Assembly (NCBI RefSeq): GCF_002214605.1
Contig: NZ_CP015193.1
Span: 310,001-374,000, forward strand
Length of the DNA stretch: 64,000 bases
Origin: Thermococcus chitonophagus
Lineage (GTDB): Archaea; Methanobacteriota_B; Thermococci; Thermococcales; Thermococcaceae
Direction: 5' to 3'
Shown: piece after piece, positions 30,077-38,591 of the stretch
How positions within the stretch are numbered: the first letter of the stretch is position 1
Layout of the letters: the number at the start of each line of letters is the position of its first letter
The notes under the pieces: model-generated
What the model was told of the DNA's origin: nothing
The model's database searches: none
The model's input: the letters and a program-made list of their open reading frames with translations, nothing else
Program-made: the position numbers and the translations under genes

Positions 30077-31364
30077 CCGGAGTCCTTGGGAAGAGGGTGG
30101 CCCACCTTATGTGGTCAAGCTTCAGAACCCACGCAACCAGCCTCTCAACGCCTAAACCAAAGCCGCTGTGCGGCACTGAGCCGTACTTCCTCAGGTCAAG
30201 GTACCACTCGTAGTCTTTGGGATCCATTCCTTCCTCTATTATCCTCTGAACGAGCTTATCGTAGTTGTCTTCCCTCTCCGATCCTCCGATTATCTCTCCG
30301 TAGCCTTCCGGAGCTAGCATGTCTGCAGCTAACACTTTCCTGGGATCCTGGGGATCTTCCTTCATGTAGAAGGCCTTAATGTGCTTTGGATAGCCGTAAA
30401 CGAAAAACGGCCTGTCAAACTCCTCCGTAAGAACTCTCTCTTCATCTGCTCCCATGTCATCTCCCCACTCAATATTCACGCCTTTGCTCTGAAGGATCTC
30501 TATGGCCTCATCGTAGCTTATCCTCGGGAACGGTGGCTCTGTGTTTTTCAGCGTTGTTAAATCGTCCCTAAACATCTCTATCTCCTTTTTTCTAAGCTCG
30601 AGCGTTCTCTGAACCATGTAGCTCACTAGTTCCTCCTCAACTTTCATTATGTCCCAGAGATCCATCCAGGCCCCTTCAAGCTCCAGGTGCCAGAACTCGG
30701 TTAGGTGCCTTCTGGTCCTGCTCTTCTCTGCCCTAAAGCTTGGAGTTAGTGACCAGACCTTCTCGAGGCCGAAGATTGCAGCCTCCAAATATAGTTGAGC
30801 GGATTGGCTTAGATAGGCGTACTTGTCGAAGTACTTGAGTTTGAACAGGGTTGCTCCTCCTTCTACAGCCCCAGTTACTAGTATTGGTGGGAATACTTCA
30901 TGCCATCCGTTCTTCAGGAGCCAATCTCTCGCCGCCATAATCAGGGTTTCCTTGACCTTCATTATAGCTGAGACCTTGGGTGTTCTTATGTGGAGGTGCC
31001 TATAGTCGAGCAACAACTCGGGACTTGCCTGCTCTGGGTTCTCAGGGATTGGAAACTCACTCACAGCCTGTATTACCTCAAGCTTTTCAACGTGGACTTC
31101 TGCCCCTCCTGGGGCCCTCTCGTCGGCTTTAACTATTCCCTCCACTATAACGCTTGACTCTCTCCCGAGCTTCTTGGCCTTTTCGAAAACCTCATCTCCA
31201 ACTACGTTTTTGGCAATTACAGTCTGAACTATTCCAGTTGAGTCCCTAATCCACAGGAATATCTTCTTGCCTACCCTCATGTTGCTGTATACCCATCCCG
31301 CGAGCCTGACCTTTTGGCCGTCGAGTTCTGGTTTTACCTCTTCACAGTATGTCTTCTCGATCAT
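30060..31364 (-). CDS. asnS: Asparaginyl-tRNA synthetase (AsnRS, class IIb)
   Basis: A 434-residue class IIb synthetase. An OB-fold anticodon-binding domain (about residues 1-105; VRLAGWVYSNMRVGKKIFLWIRDSTG) is followed by the catalytic core with motif 2 FRAEKSRTRRHLTEFWHLE and motif 3 GFGLGVERLVAWVL. By overall resemblance to known Pyrococcus enzymes I call it AsnRS; AspRS is the closest alternative. ATG 31364 has GGTGATGCTC upstream. The TATA box CTTATATAG (minus strand) lies at about 31402-31410. Convergent with the small membrane protein gene. Confidence 0.88.
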   Translation of the reverse strand: MIEKTYCEEVKPELDGQKVRLAGWVYSNMRVGKKIFLWIRDSTGIVQTVIAKNVVGDEVFEKAKKLGRESSVIVEGIVKADERAPGGAEVHVEKLEVIQAVSEFPIPENPEQASPELLLDYRHLHIRTPKVSAIMKVKETLIMAARDWLLKNGWHEVFPPILVTGAVEGGATLFKLKYFDKYAYLSQSAQLYLEAAIFGLEKVWSLTPSFRAEKSRTRRHLTEFWHLELEGAWMDLWDIMKVEEELVSYMVQRTLELRKKEIEMFRDDLTTLKNTEPPFPRISYDEAIEILQSKGVNIEWGDDMGADEERVLTEEFDRPFFVYGYPKHIKAFYMKEDPQDPRKVLAADMLAPEGYGEIIGGSEREDNYDKLVQRIIEEGMDPKDYEWYLDLRKYGSVPHSGFGLGVERLVAWVLKLDHIRWATLFPRTPARIYP

Positions 31365-31399
31365 GAGCATCACCTTAACTGGGCCTTCTTCTTGACCCT

Positions 31400-31412
31400 T
31401 CTATATAAGCCC
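31400..31412 (-). promoter_or_regulatory. TATA box for asnS
   Basis: On the minus strand GGGCTTATATAGAAGG gives a strong TATA core. The predicted start about 25 bp downstream (about 31380) leaves a leader of about 15-20 nt before the ATG at 31364, which contains the GGTGATG ribosome site. Confidence 0.6.
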
Positions 31413-31450
31413 TTCGGTTATTTGTTCAAAATTTTCCAAGAATATTTGTC

Positions 31451-31578
31451 AAAAAAGCAGGTCAGCGAAGGGCGTGGTCATCATCTTCTCAGCAAAGCAA
31501 AAGCTCTTCATCCCCTGTAGGCCCGGCCGGAACCCCCGGTTCACGATTCCCCGGAGAGGGCGGGAGCCGGGCCCATGC
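31451..31578 (-). ncRNA. Composite H/ACA - C/D box guide RNA
   Basis: A GC-rich island in AT-rich DNA, read on the minus strand. First an H/ACA hairpin (31574-31516): lower stem GGGCCCGGC/GCCGGGCCU (9 bp), pocket arms UCCCGCCC and UUCCG, upper stem UCUCCGG/CCGGGGG, a GGAAUCGUGAA loop that could be a K-loop, then ACA at 31518-31516. The pocket fits 16S GGAA-UU-GGCGGGG, predicting pseudouridine at 4840. Directly adjoining is a C/D RNA: C box GGAUGA (one change), 15-nt guide, D' CUGA (31492-31489), C' AUGAUGA (31484-31478), 12-nt guide CCACGCCCUUCG, D CUGA (31465-31462), and a CAGG/CCUG terminal stem. The two guides pair with 23S 5925-5935 and 5766-5777, predicting methylation at G5928 and G5770. 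A T6 run ends it. Confidence 0.85.
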
Positions 31579-31595
31579 TTAGCTTTTACCTTTGG

Positions 31596-31610
31596 AAATA
31601 TAAAACTTTG
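31596..31610 (-). promoter_or_regulatory. TATA box for the composite guide RNA
   Basis: On the minus strand AAAGTTTTATATTT is a strong archaeal BRE/TATA-like element. Its spacing places the transcription start at about 31578, exactly where the GC-rich guide RNA begins, supporting a dedicated promoter. Confidence 0.6.
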
Positions 31611-31682
31611 CGAAATCTGTATAAACTTCAAATGCTTAGAAATTTTTAAGGCTCCTCTTCTGGGGCCTTGGAGGTGTTAAGT

Positions 31683-32684
31683 TTGAAAAAATTTGTTGTA
31701 TTGTTGGCCCTTGCAGTCGCTGTTCTAACGATCAGCGGCTGTATTGGGGGTAACGTTCCTACCAAAATACCTACGGAATCAGAAGTTCAGGAGACAACGA
31801 CCCAGGAAGAGAGTACCCAGTCAGAAACCCAGGAAGATTATGGGTCTTGGGCTTCTCCTTGGGATGTTTCCAAGCCCGTAGAACTTGACGGTAAAAAGTA
31901 CTACATAACTTCCCTGAAGTACGAGTACAGGATTAGGTATCCGGGATCTGGGGAAGTTAAGGAGTACACGGTAATAAAGGAGAGGAAAAAGACGAAAATA
32001 GAAGTTTATGGTTCCAACTTCAACTCCGAGAGTGGTGAGATTGAGAAAGTTAGGGTTGGGGAGTATGAGGTCTACGAATACTACACGAAACTCATCCCCA
32101 AGAGCGGGGATGTACTTGAGGTTTACGTTTGGACGAACGGTGAGTCCGACGTTATGGACATGTACTTCACTTTCCCCGTTCCGGCCACAATGATATTTGC
32201 AGGTCAGAACTTCGTTGCTATAAGACTCGTCAGCGGAGACAAAATTTATGAGATGTACAATCCTGCCGGCGTTGGAAATTACAATTACATGCCTTATGAA
32301 AATGGGGATCTTGGCTGGTTTGCCAATTCGGAGGAAGTTGAAAACTTATATGGGAGCTTTTTCGCAGTGTATCAGTTTCCGTTTTGGTCGGCTTTGGAAG
32401 AGGAGAACCTTTACACACCTGCTGAAGAGTCGTTCTCTTACATGGGCATATCTTACAACTACAGGATAACTCCCCAGGGTACAGTTGTAGTTGCCGGCCA
32501 TAAATTCAGGACTTCAAAAGTTGAGTGGACGTACTCCTTTACTGGTCAGGGTAGTGCGAAAGGTTATGCTGTGCTCACTTCATCTCTTCCGATTCCATTG
32601 CAGCTTGAGGGAGTATTTGTTCTTCAAGATAAAGCTTGGTATGCCTATATGAAGCTCCTTGATATTGGCCTTAAAGAGGCCTGA
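31683..32684 (+). CDS. Putative exported lipoprotein, unknown function
   Basis: A 333-residue protein starting at TTG 31683, six bases after GGAGGTG. It has a short basic N-terminus, a hydrophobic segment and a lipobox LTISGC, with Cys at about residue 18 as the likely lipidated residue. Then comes a Thr/Ser/Gln/Glu-rich linker (about residues 25-55), typical of archaeal surface lipoproteins, and a beta-rich C-terminal domain with many Tyr residues. I do not recognise the family. TATA-like AAATTTTTAAGG lies at about 31638-31649. Convergent with aglB across the C/D sRNA at 32710-32775. Confidence 0.75.
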   Translation: MKKFVVLLALAVAVLTISGCIGGNVPTKIPTESEVQETTTQEESTQSETQEDYGSWASPWDVSKPVELDGKKYYITSLKYEYRIRYPGSGEVKEYTVIKERKKTKIEVYGSNFNSESGEIEKVRVGEYEVYEYYTKLIPKSGDVLEVYVWTNGESDVMDMYFTFPVPATMIFAGQNFVAIRLVSGDKIYEMYNPAGVGNYNYMPYENGDLGWFANSEEVENLYGSFFAVYQFPFWSALEEENLYTPAEESFSYMGISYNYRITPQGTVVVAGHKFRTSKVEWTYSFTGQGSAKGYAVLTSSLPIPLQLEGVFVLQDKAWYAYMKLLDIGLKEA

Positions 32685-32709
32685 ATATTTTTAAATTTTT
32701 AAAAGTAAA

Positions 32710-32775
32710 GGAGAAGGGGATGATGAATTTTTCCCTCACTCTGAGCTGTGATGAGGAGCCGATGCTCTGACCTCT
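32710..32775 (+). ncRNA. C/D box sRNA guiding two 23S methylations
   Basis: Boxes are nearly ideal: C AUGATGA (32720-32726), D' CTGA (32741-32744), a 3-nt spacer, C' GTGATGA (32748-32754), D CTGA (32767-32770). The D guide GGAGCCGATGCT pairs with 23S 6164-6175 over 12 bp including one G-U, predicting methylation of U6168 by the box-D-plus-five rule. The D' guide ATTTTTCCCTCACT pairs with 23S 6217-6226 over 10 bp, predicting A6220. The two targets are 52 nt apart. A TATA-like ATATTTTTAAATTTTT at 32687-32702 would start transcription at about 32712. The RNA lies antisense to the last codons of aglB, which ends at 32736. Confidence 0.88.
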
Positions 32776-35651
32776 CCTAGTATGTACTGCTTCTCTGCTA
32801 TAAATACTGGTTCAACTCTGATTCCCCTTATTATCAATTTGTCTCCGTACTTCTTCTTGAGTTCATCTTTGTAATTGGAGATTATGCCCTCGGGCATTTT
32901 CGCATTTGCAATGATGATGTTGTCATCTCCCTTGTGTAGCTCTACTCCAGACTTAACCTTTGTAGCGAAGAATACATCCATGTGTGGTTCGAATGCAGCG
33001 TTGTAATCGTCGTTGCTCTTGCCACCCTCCCTCACGAGGTATATGAAGGTGACTCTTAAGTACAAGTCAGCTTTGTAGTCTTTGTGTACTCCGACTTTCA
33101 ATTCGAGCTTCCCTGACTGTCCCTCGTTTAGTATCCTTATTGGATTGGCTATTTCTCCATTCACTTTTGGGGGTCCGGTAAGAACTCCGACTGGGCCTTT
33201 CTGAACGAGTATGAACCTGTACTTCTCTGCTTGCGGTAGCGTGACGTTAACTACTATGGGGGTCTCGTGTAAGTGGTTCATGTATTCGATTCTTCCTATT
33301 TCAATCCTTTTGACGTTAGTACCGTTTACAGCCTCCACATAGAGCGTTGCATTCCTAATGTCCCTTCCGAAGGCTGAGATGTAGAGTTTTAGCGTATGAG
33401 TACCTGGGGTTAGACTAGTTATTGTCTTCCACGTGCCATTAACGAGCTCCTGAATCTTATATATTGCAAATGGGGTAAACTTATACACAATGACGTTTCC
33501 ATACTGGTAGACTGGTCTGAAGTTTGAAAATAGCTTCTCGGTAAATTCGGGCTCTTTTGACGCGGGGATACCGTAAGCGAGTTTTAGGAAGTTGCTTGTG
33601 GCAACTTTGTAGTAAGTCATGATCGCCATGTTTGGCAAGATGTAGACGATGTACGGGAAGCTACCTCCGTTATCACAGGCCCCTGTCCCTTTAAGCTTTT
33701 GATTTCCTGGGATGAAAACCGTTAGCATGGGACTACACTCTGCGGATCCTATCCTAACCCTGACCGAAGTATTCAAAATCTGGATAGAAATTCTCATGTA
33801 TGGATTTATGTACGCCTCACCGAACTTTGGAACTGGTATAATTGTTGAAACCTGGCCTCTCCCTTCTTCATCCCCCTGGTATTCTTTCCTTGTTATTGCG
33901 CCGCCGAGGTAGCTTATTGCATTGAACTTCACCCAATCGTTGAGGTATATTAGGAAATAGTTGAGCTCCCAGCTTTCAAAGTCCACCTCGCTAATGTTGC
34001 CATCTCTCGCTAAGAATAATGCGAGGATATGATCTCTATCTCTTGCGTGTCCTCCATCTGCACTGGCCCTTCTGTTTCCTAGTAGGCTCGACTCTATCCA
34101 ATATCCATAATCCCACCATGACGTTGCTGTGGAGTACTTTGGTGTATTGTCCCTCAGCCACTTTAGCACTTGTTCCCATCCTGTCGTTTCGACCTCTGTC
34201 TTGCTGATGGCCTTAGCTGATCTTGCAAGAACAGGGCCATTTGTTAAGGGGATTAGGAGAACCATTATTGAGACAACTATTGCAAATGCAGCTTTTATCC
34301 CTATATTCTCTTTCATCTTCTCAACGATTTCGAGGGCATATCCTATTGAAGCTCCCGCAAATATCGCGATCGCATAGCTTGCAAGGAATAGGAATCTAAC
34401 CGCTAGGGACATTAGGTATAGGGACATTATGTAGAATATTATTCCGAGGAGCTCTTTATGCTGGCTTTCCCCTCTTTTCCAGAGTCCGACTATATACGCT
34501 ATGGCCATTGCCAGGAATCCTGGGATGCTGAGGAAGAATATCAGTCCATTCCCCTTCTCTACTCCATAATACGCTTTTACATCGCTCATCCTAGTCTTAG
34601 CGAGTTCCTGAACTGTCTGGTAAACTTGAGTTGATTGATATGCACCACCCATCAATCTGAAGAGCTTTGGACCAACGTAGGCGTATGCCCCTGCAAATCC
34701 TATAAGGACTATGATAGCAACAACTGCAAATCTGTGCTTTTTATCTGAGTAGTTGAGGTACTTCCCGCCGTAGAGCATCACTACTGCGAGGAATATCAGT
34801 CCTAGGTAAACTTCAAATGCAAACCTAACAAACCCCTGTATCCTTGATATTCCTGGGATTGTGAGGAGATACGCAACGATTAAGATGGCCAAATATGCTG
34901 GATAAAATTCTTTGACAAACTTTTTTACCTCCTCAATCTTTCCAAAGATAAAGAGTGCGATTGTCTGTAGGGAGGCAAACCCAATGAGGACCATAAGTCC
35001 AAAGGGAGATCCGTTCCATGCGGCAGTTGAAAGTGATGCTAGGCCAACAAAGAGTACTCCCCACACAATTTTCTTCCTTGTGCTGGTCTCATATAGGTAG
35101 TACAGCAGTGCCACTAGGGAGAAGGTGAATATCATCATGAAAGGCCCATCACCTCTTGCGTTTCCTGAGAACGTTCTTGAGAAGTTCGCGGTTGAAACTG
35201 CCAAGATTGCCGCTGCCCACAGTCCGGTCCAGTCGTTGACTAATTTTCTTCCAAGCAGATAAACTCCCAGGATACTTAGGAAGCCTACAAAGGGTGGCCA
35301 TAGGAGAAATGCCTGGAATTCATTATATCCAAATACCGAGATGATCTTGTAAAATGTCGCGGGAAGAAGGTAAAGACCAAGGGGTTCTGCAATTAGACTC
35401 CCAAACGGTGCATCAGAGAGCGGATAATATTTAGGCAGACCTTCTTTCAATACTAACTTGTAAATTTCAAAGTGATAGAAGGTGTCAGGATCTGGGAAGT
35501 ACTTTCCGGCTGTTAGATGCCTTATATGGAATCCATACCACGCAAATATAAGTGTCAGGATAAGAGTAATTCCAGCTTTTAGTGTTGGATATTTAGCTAT
35601 AAGCTTTGATGTCTTTTGTTTCTCTTCTTCTTTTTCTTTAACCTTAACCAC
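32736..35651 (-). CDS. aglB: Oligosaccharyltransferase AglB (STT3 family)
   Basis: A 971-residue membrane enzyme that moves a lipid-linked oligosaccharide to Asn in N-x-S/T sites at the outer face. About 13 membrane helices fill residues 1-475. A metal-binding DPD motif is at about 54-56 and a GDGP-type acidic loop is near 167. The soluble domain has WWDYG (512-516), the signature of sequon binding, and the DK-type motif D572-x-x-K575-x-x-x-I579, which marks the archaeal/eukaryotic form. GTG 35651 has GGAGGTG five bases upstream. It begins 12 bp after glmS ends, so both are one operon. Its 3' end lies under the C/D sRNA on the other strand. Confidence 0.95.
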   Translation of the reverse strand: MVKVKEKEEEKQKTSKLIAKYPTLKAGITLILTLIFAWYGFHIRHLTAGKYFPDPDTFYHFEIYKLVLKEGLPKYYPLSDAPFGSLIAEPLGLYLLPATFYKIISVFGYNEFQAFLLWPPFVGFLSILGVYLLGRKLVNDWTGLWAAAILAVSTANFSRTFSGNARGDGPFMMIFTFSLVALLYYLYETSTRKKIVWGVLFVGLASLSTAAWNGSPFGLMVLIGFASLQTIALFIFGKIEEVKKFVKEFYPAYLAILIVAYLLTIPGISRIQGFVRFAFEVYLGLIFLAVVMLYGGKYLNYSDKKHRFAVVAIIVLIGFAGAYAYVGPKLFRLMGGAYQSTQVYQTVQELAKTRMSDVKAYYGVEKGNGLIFFLSIPGFLAMAIAYIVGLWKRGESQHKELLGIIFYIMSLYLMSLAVRFLFLASYAIAIFAGASIGYALEIVEKMKENIGIKAAFAIVVSIMVLLIPLTNGPVLARSAKAISKTEVETTGWEQVLKWLRDNTPKYSTATSWWDYGYWIESSLLGNRRASADGGHARDRDHILALFLARDGNISEVDFESWELNYFLIYLNDWVKFNAISYLGGAITRKEYQGDEEGRGQVSTIIPVPKFGEAYINPYMRISIQILNTSVRVRIGSAECSPMLTVFIPGNQKLKGTGACDNGGSFPYIVYILPNMAIMTYYKVATSNFLKLAYGIPASKEPEFTEKLFSNFRPVYQYGNVIVYKFTPFAIYKIQELVNGTWKTITSLTPGTHTLKLYISAFGRDIRNATLYVEAVNGTNVKRIEIGRIEYMNHLHETPIVVNVTLPQAEKYRFILVQKGPVGVLTGPPKVNGEIANPIRILNEGQSGKLELKVGVHKDYKADLYLRVTFIYLVREGGKSNDDYNAAFEPHMDVFFATKVKSGVELHKGDDNIIIANAKMPEGIISNYKDELKKKYGDKLIIRGIRVEPVFIAEKQYILGEVRASAPHHSSE

Positions 35652-35663
35652 ATTACCACCTCC

Positions 35664-37460
35664 TTATTCGACAGTCACTGACTTTGCCAAGTTCCGAGGC
35701 CTATCGGGATTATGTCCCTTTAGGACAGATAGGTGATATGCTAATAACTGTAACGGAACTACATACACTATTGGTGATACTTCTTCGGGAACCCTCGGCA
35801 TCCGTATGAAAACGTCACTTACCTCTTGTAACCTTATATCGTCTCCTAGTGAAATTATCAGTCCGCCCCTAGCTTTTGCCTCTTCAATGTTTGAGAGCAT
35901 TTTCTCAAACGTTTTCCCCGTAGGAGCAATGGCTACTACTGGAACCCCAACTTCAATTAAGGCAAGGGGTCCATGCTTTAGCTCTCCGGCTGACAGGCCC
36001 TCAGCGTGTACGTAGGCTATCTCTTTTATCTTCAGGGCCCCTTCGAGTGCAGTTGGGTAGCTAATTCCCCTACCTATGTAGAAATAATCCCTTTTTTCTT
36101 GAAGCCTTTTTGCAAGTTCTTGTAACTTTTCATTGTACTTCAGAACAGAGTCAACTATTTCGGGAAGTCTTGGTAGAGTATTTTCTATGTATGTTGTATC
36201 TACACCATGGAGCTTTCCCAGGGATATGCCCAGTAACGTGAGAACTGTGAGTTGGGTTGTGTAGGTTTTCGTTGCAGCCACCCCTATTTCTGGGCCTGCG
36301 TGCGTGTACAACGTTACATCGGCTATTCTGGTGGCCAAACTACCTACGACGTTTACTATTCCAACTACTTTTGCTCCAGACTTCTTTGCGAGCTTCATTG
36401 CAGCTACGGTGTCGGCAGTTTCTCCACTCTGCGTTATTGCGAGGACGAGGGATTTTTCATCCAGAAGGCCTTCATATTCATATCTAAACTCGCTAGCTTC
36501 TTCAACGATTACGGGAATTCTTCCAAATCTCTGGATAAGATATTTGCCCACAAGAGCCGCATGGTAAGAGGTTCCCATTCCAGTCACGATTATCTTATCG
36601 GCTTTAAGGACCTCTTCGGCAACTCTACTAATTCCCTCGATATTTCCATAAATGGCATCTTTAATGGCCCTCGGCTGTTCAAAAATCTCTTTTAGCATAA
36701 AGTGCTCGTAACCACCCTTTTCGGCCATTTCTAGTGTCCATGTTATTTCTTTAATCTGCTTAACTTTGATATTTCCTATTACTATATCTTTGACCGAGAA
36801 TCCATCCCTTGATATTATTCCATATTCTCCATCATCTAAAAACACGGCTTTTCTAGTATGTGCTAAGAATGCTGGGATGTCGCTTGCAACGAACATCTCA
36901 CCATTTCCTATACCAATTATGAGTGGACTATCTTTTCTTGCCACATACAATCTCTCAGGATCATCCGCAAATAACACAACTAGGGCGTAGGATCCTCTTA
37001 ATCTAAGAAGGGTTATCCTGAATGCATCTTCAAAATTCTTTACGACTCTCAGATTTTCCTCTATGAGATGGGCTATAACCTCAGTATCAGTGTCACTCCT
37101 AAAGACGTGCCCTCTGCGTAGTAGCTCTTCCTTAAGCTCTTGGAAGTTTTCGATAATTCCATTGTGCACAACTGCTATTTTACCAGTGCAATCTGTGTGG
37201 GGGTGTGCATTTATATCGTTAGGAACTCCATGTGTGGCCCATCTTGTGTGCCCTATTCCGATGTTCCCAGGTAGCTCATTAAACTTTAGTTTCTTTACTA
37301 GTTCATCTACTTTCCCAGCCCCTTTCTTTATGAAGATCTTTCCTTCATGACAAGTCGCTATTCCCGCTGAGTCATAGCCCCTATACTCAAGCCTTTTAAG
37401 CCCCTCAACTATAATTGGTGATGCCTTCTTTGGGCCTATGTACCCTATTATACCGCACAC
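35664..37460 (-). CDS. glmS: Glucosamine-fructose-6-phosphate aminotransferase (isomerising)
   Basis: A 598-residue enzyme that makes glucosamine 6-phosphate from fructose 6-phosphate and glutamine, the entry to UDP-GlcNAc. GTG 37460 directly before the Cys codon gives the expected MCGIIGYIG start with an N-terminal catalytic Cys; GGTGG lies upstream. The glutaminase domain contains GHTRWATHG and VHNGIIENF. Two SIS isomerase domains follow with [26 protein letters not shown] and [14 protein letters not shown], ending [10 protein letters not shown] as in the family. First gene of the glmS-aglB operon; this placement suggests supply of amino sugar for the N-glycan, an inference from context. 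Confidence 0.95.
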   Translation of the reverse strand: MCGIIGYIGPKKASPIIVEGLKRLEYRGYDSAGIATCHEGKIFIKKGAGKVDELVKKLKFNELPGNIGIGHTRWATHGVPNDINAHPHTDCTGKIAVVHNGIIENFQELKEELLRRGHVFRSDTDTEVIAHLIEENLRVVKNFEDAFRITLLRLRGSYALVVLFADDPERLYVARKDSPLIIGIGNGEMFVASDIPAFLAHTRKAVFLDDGEYGIISRDGFSVKDIVIGNIKVKQIKEITWTLEMAEKGGYEHFMLKEIFEQPRAIKDAIYGNIEGISRVAEEVLKADKIIVTGMGTSYHAALVGKYLIQRFGRIPVIVEEASEFRYEYEGLLDEKSLVLAITQSGETADTVAAMKLAKKSGAKVVGIVNVVGSLATRIADVTLYTHAGPEIGVAATKTYTTQLTVLTLLGISLGKLHGVDTTYIENTLPRLPEIVDSVLKYNEKLQELAKRLQEKRDYFYIGRGISYPTALEGALKIKEIAYVHAEGLSAGELKHGPLALIEVGVPVVAIAPTGKTFEKMLSNIEEAKARGGLIISLGDDIRLQEVSDVFIRMPRVPEEVSPIVYVVPLQLLAYHLSVLKGHNPDRPRNLAKSVTVE

Positions 37461-37497
37461 GATTTCCACCTTGGGGGATAATATTTTATGAGCTTAA

Positions 37498-37558
37498 AAG
37501 TGTGATGATGAGCTGGATCCGAGCTGAATTATGATGAGGGAGGTTTAAACTGAGCAAC
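37498..37558 (+). ncRNA. C/D box sRNA, target unresolved
   Basis: Canonical boxes on the plus strand: C GTGATGA (37502-37508), D' CTGA (37524-37527), 3-nt spacer, C' ATGATGA (37531-37537), D CTGA (37550-37553), with guides TGAGCTGGATCCGAG and GGGAGGTTTAAA. I could find no rRNA match as long as for the other two RNAs. The best by eye are 8 bp of the D' guide to 16S about 5223-5230 and 8 bp of the D guide to 23S TTTAGACC near 8410, both weak. A tRNA target elsewhere is possible. AT-rich ATAATATTTTAT at 37478-37489 could be its TATA region. It overlaps the 3' end of the metallopeptidase gene in antisense. Confidence 0.82.
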
Positions 37559-38578
37559 CATCTCGACTGTTGAGTTCATTCTTTCTATTTTATATTTGGC
37601 AATTTTCTGACCCTGGGCTAGACTTTTTAGTGCTTTTTCAAACAAGGATGCAAGTTCTTTGTTCTCAAACTTTATTTTCCAGATGACTTTATTGTTCCTC
37701 GTTAGGACAATCCTATCGCCTGCCCATCCTCGGGCTATCTCCATAGCCGTACCCCAGTCGTATATCTCCCAGGATATCAGGAAGACATAATATGCCCCCA
37801 GGGTATCTTCAAGAATCCCCTTTTCGTTTACTGTAACATTTTCGGGCTTCCATCCTTTTAGATACAACTCTGGAAACATGACAACTTTTGTTGATGTTGG
37901 TGGATTTTTGTATGCTTGGTTTACTAGCTTCCACCCTCCTTTCTCGTATAAGAACCTAACGAATCGGTCTCCAAAAACGTAAGGGAATACGTTTAGGCTC
38001 CAATATGTGTATTTTCGGCTTATGTTGGTTATTTTCACGATTTTTATCCCATTTTTCTTGCAAAACATATCTGCAACTAGATCCGCATCCCCTTCAACTA
38101 GTGCCCTTATCGCAAGTGTCTCATCTAAAGTTCTTCCGCTGTAAGTTGCATTCAGATCTCTCTGGAGAATATGCGTGAGCTCATGAGCCGTTGCCCTCAA
38201 CGCCACATCTCCTGATTCCAAAAAGTTTTCCCTTATAATGTAGATTTTATCTCCTACTGTTGCTGCTATCCAGTTTGCCGTGTCTTCCTTTTCCTCTTTA
38301 AACAAACTTGCTTCTGGGGGTAGGATGAAGGTAACCTTGTAAATTATCTCCCAAAGTTTCATTTCTTTCGTTGGCCTAGGAGGCGAGAATAGAAGTTTGG
38401 CATCTTCCCTTGTTATTATAATAATTTTTGGCTTTTCCTCAAATTTTAACCCTCGTATTTGTTCGACTTCCTTTTCTATGAACTCTATTTTCTTTAGGAT
38501 GGCATCTGGAGGGGATATCGAGGAAAGGGTCTGAAATATTAGCAGAAAAATTAAGAGTGTTGCTACGGTTGTTTTCAT
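37529..38578 (-). CDS. Secreted gluzincin-type metallopeptidase
   Basis: A 349-residue protein with a hydrophobic signal segment (about residues 4-20). The zinc motif HELTH is at about residues 132-136, and a downstream EGDADLVAD about 27 residues later supplies the third ligand Glu, the gluzincin arrangement. Sequons NAT, NIS, NVT and NST suggest it is a surface protein glycosylated by AglB. I cannot assign it to a named peptidase family. It lies 13 bp after psmB in the same direction, so they are probably co-transcribed even though one acts outside and one inside the cell. Confidence 0.75.
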   Translation of the reverse strand: MKTTVATLLIFLLIFQTLSSISPPDAILKKIEFIEKEVEQIRGLKFEEKPKIIIITREDAKLLFSPPRPTKEMKLWEIIYKVTFILPPEASLFKEEKEDTANWIAATVGDKIYIIRENFLESGDVALRATAHELTHILQRDLNATYSGRTLDETLAIRALVEGDADLVADMFCKKNGIKIVKITNISRKYTYWSLNVFPYVFGDRFVRFLYEKGGWKLVNQAYKNPPTSTKVVMFPELYLKGWKPENVTVNEKGILEDTLGAYYVFLISWEIYDWGTAMEIARGWAGDRIVLTRNNKVIWKIKFENKELASLFEKALKSLAQGQKIAKYKIERMNSTVEMVAQFKPPSS

Positions 38579-38591
38579 GATTTCAGGCCCC

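Noticed and set aside
31449-31631. 60-codon minus-strand frame over the GC-rich island
   Set aside because: The same bases are fully explained by H/ACA and C/D guide RNA structure; it has no ribosome site.
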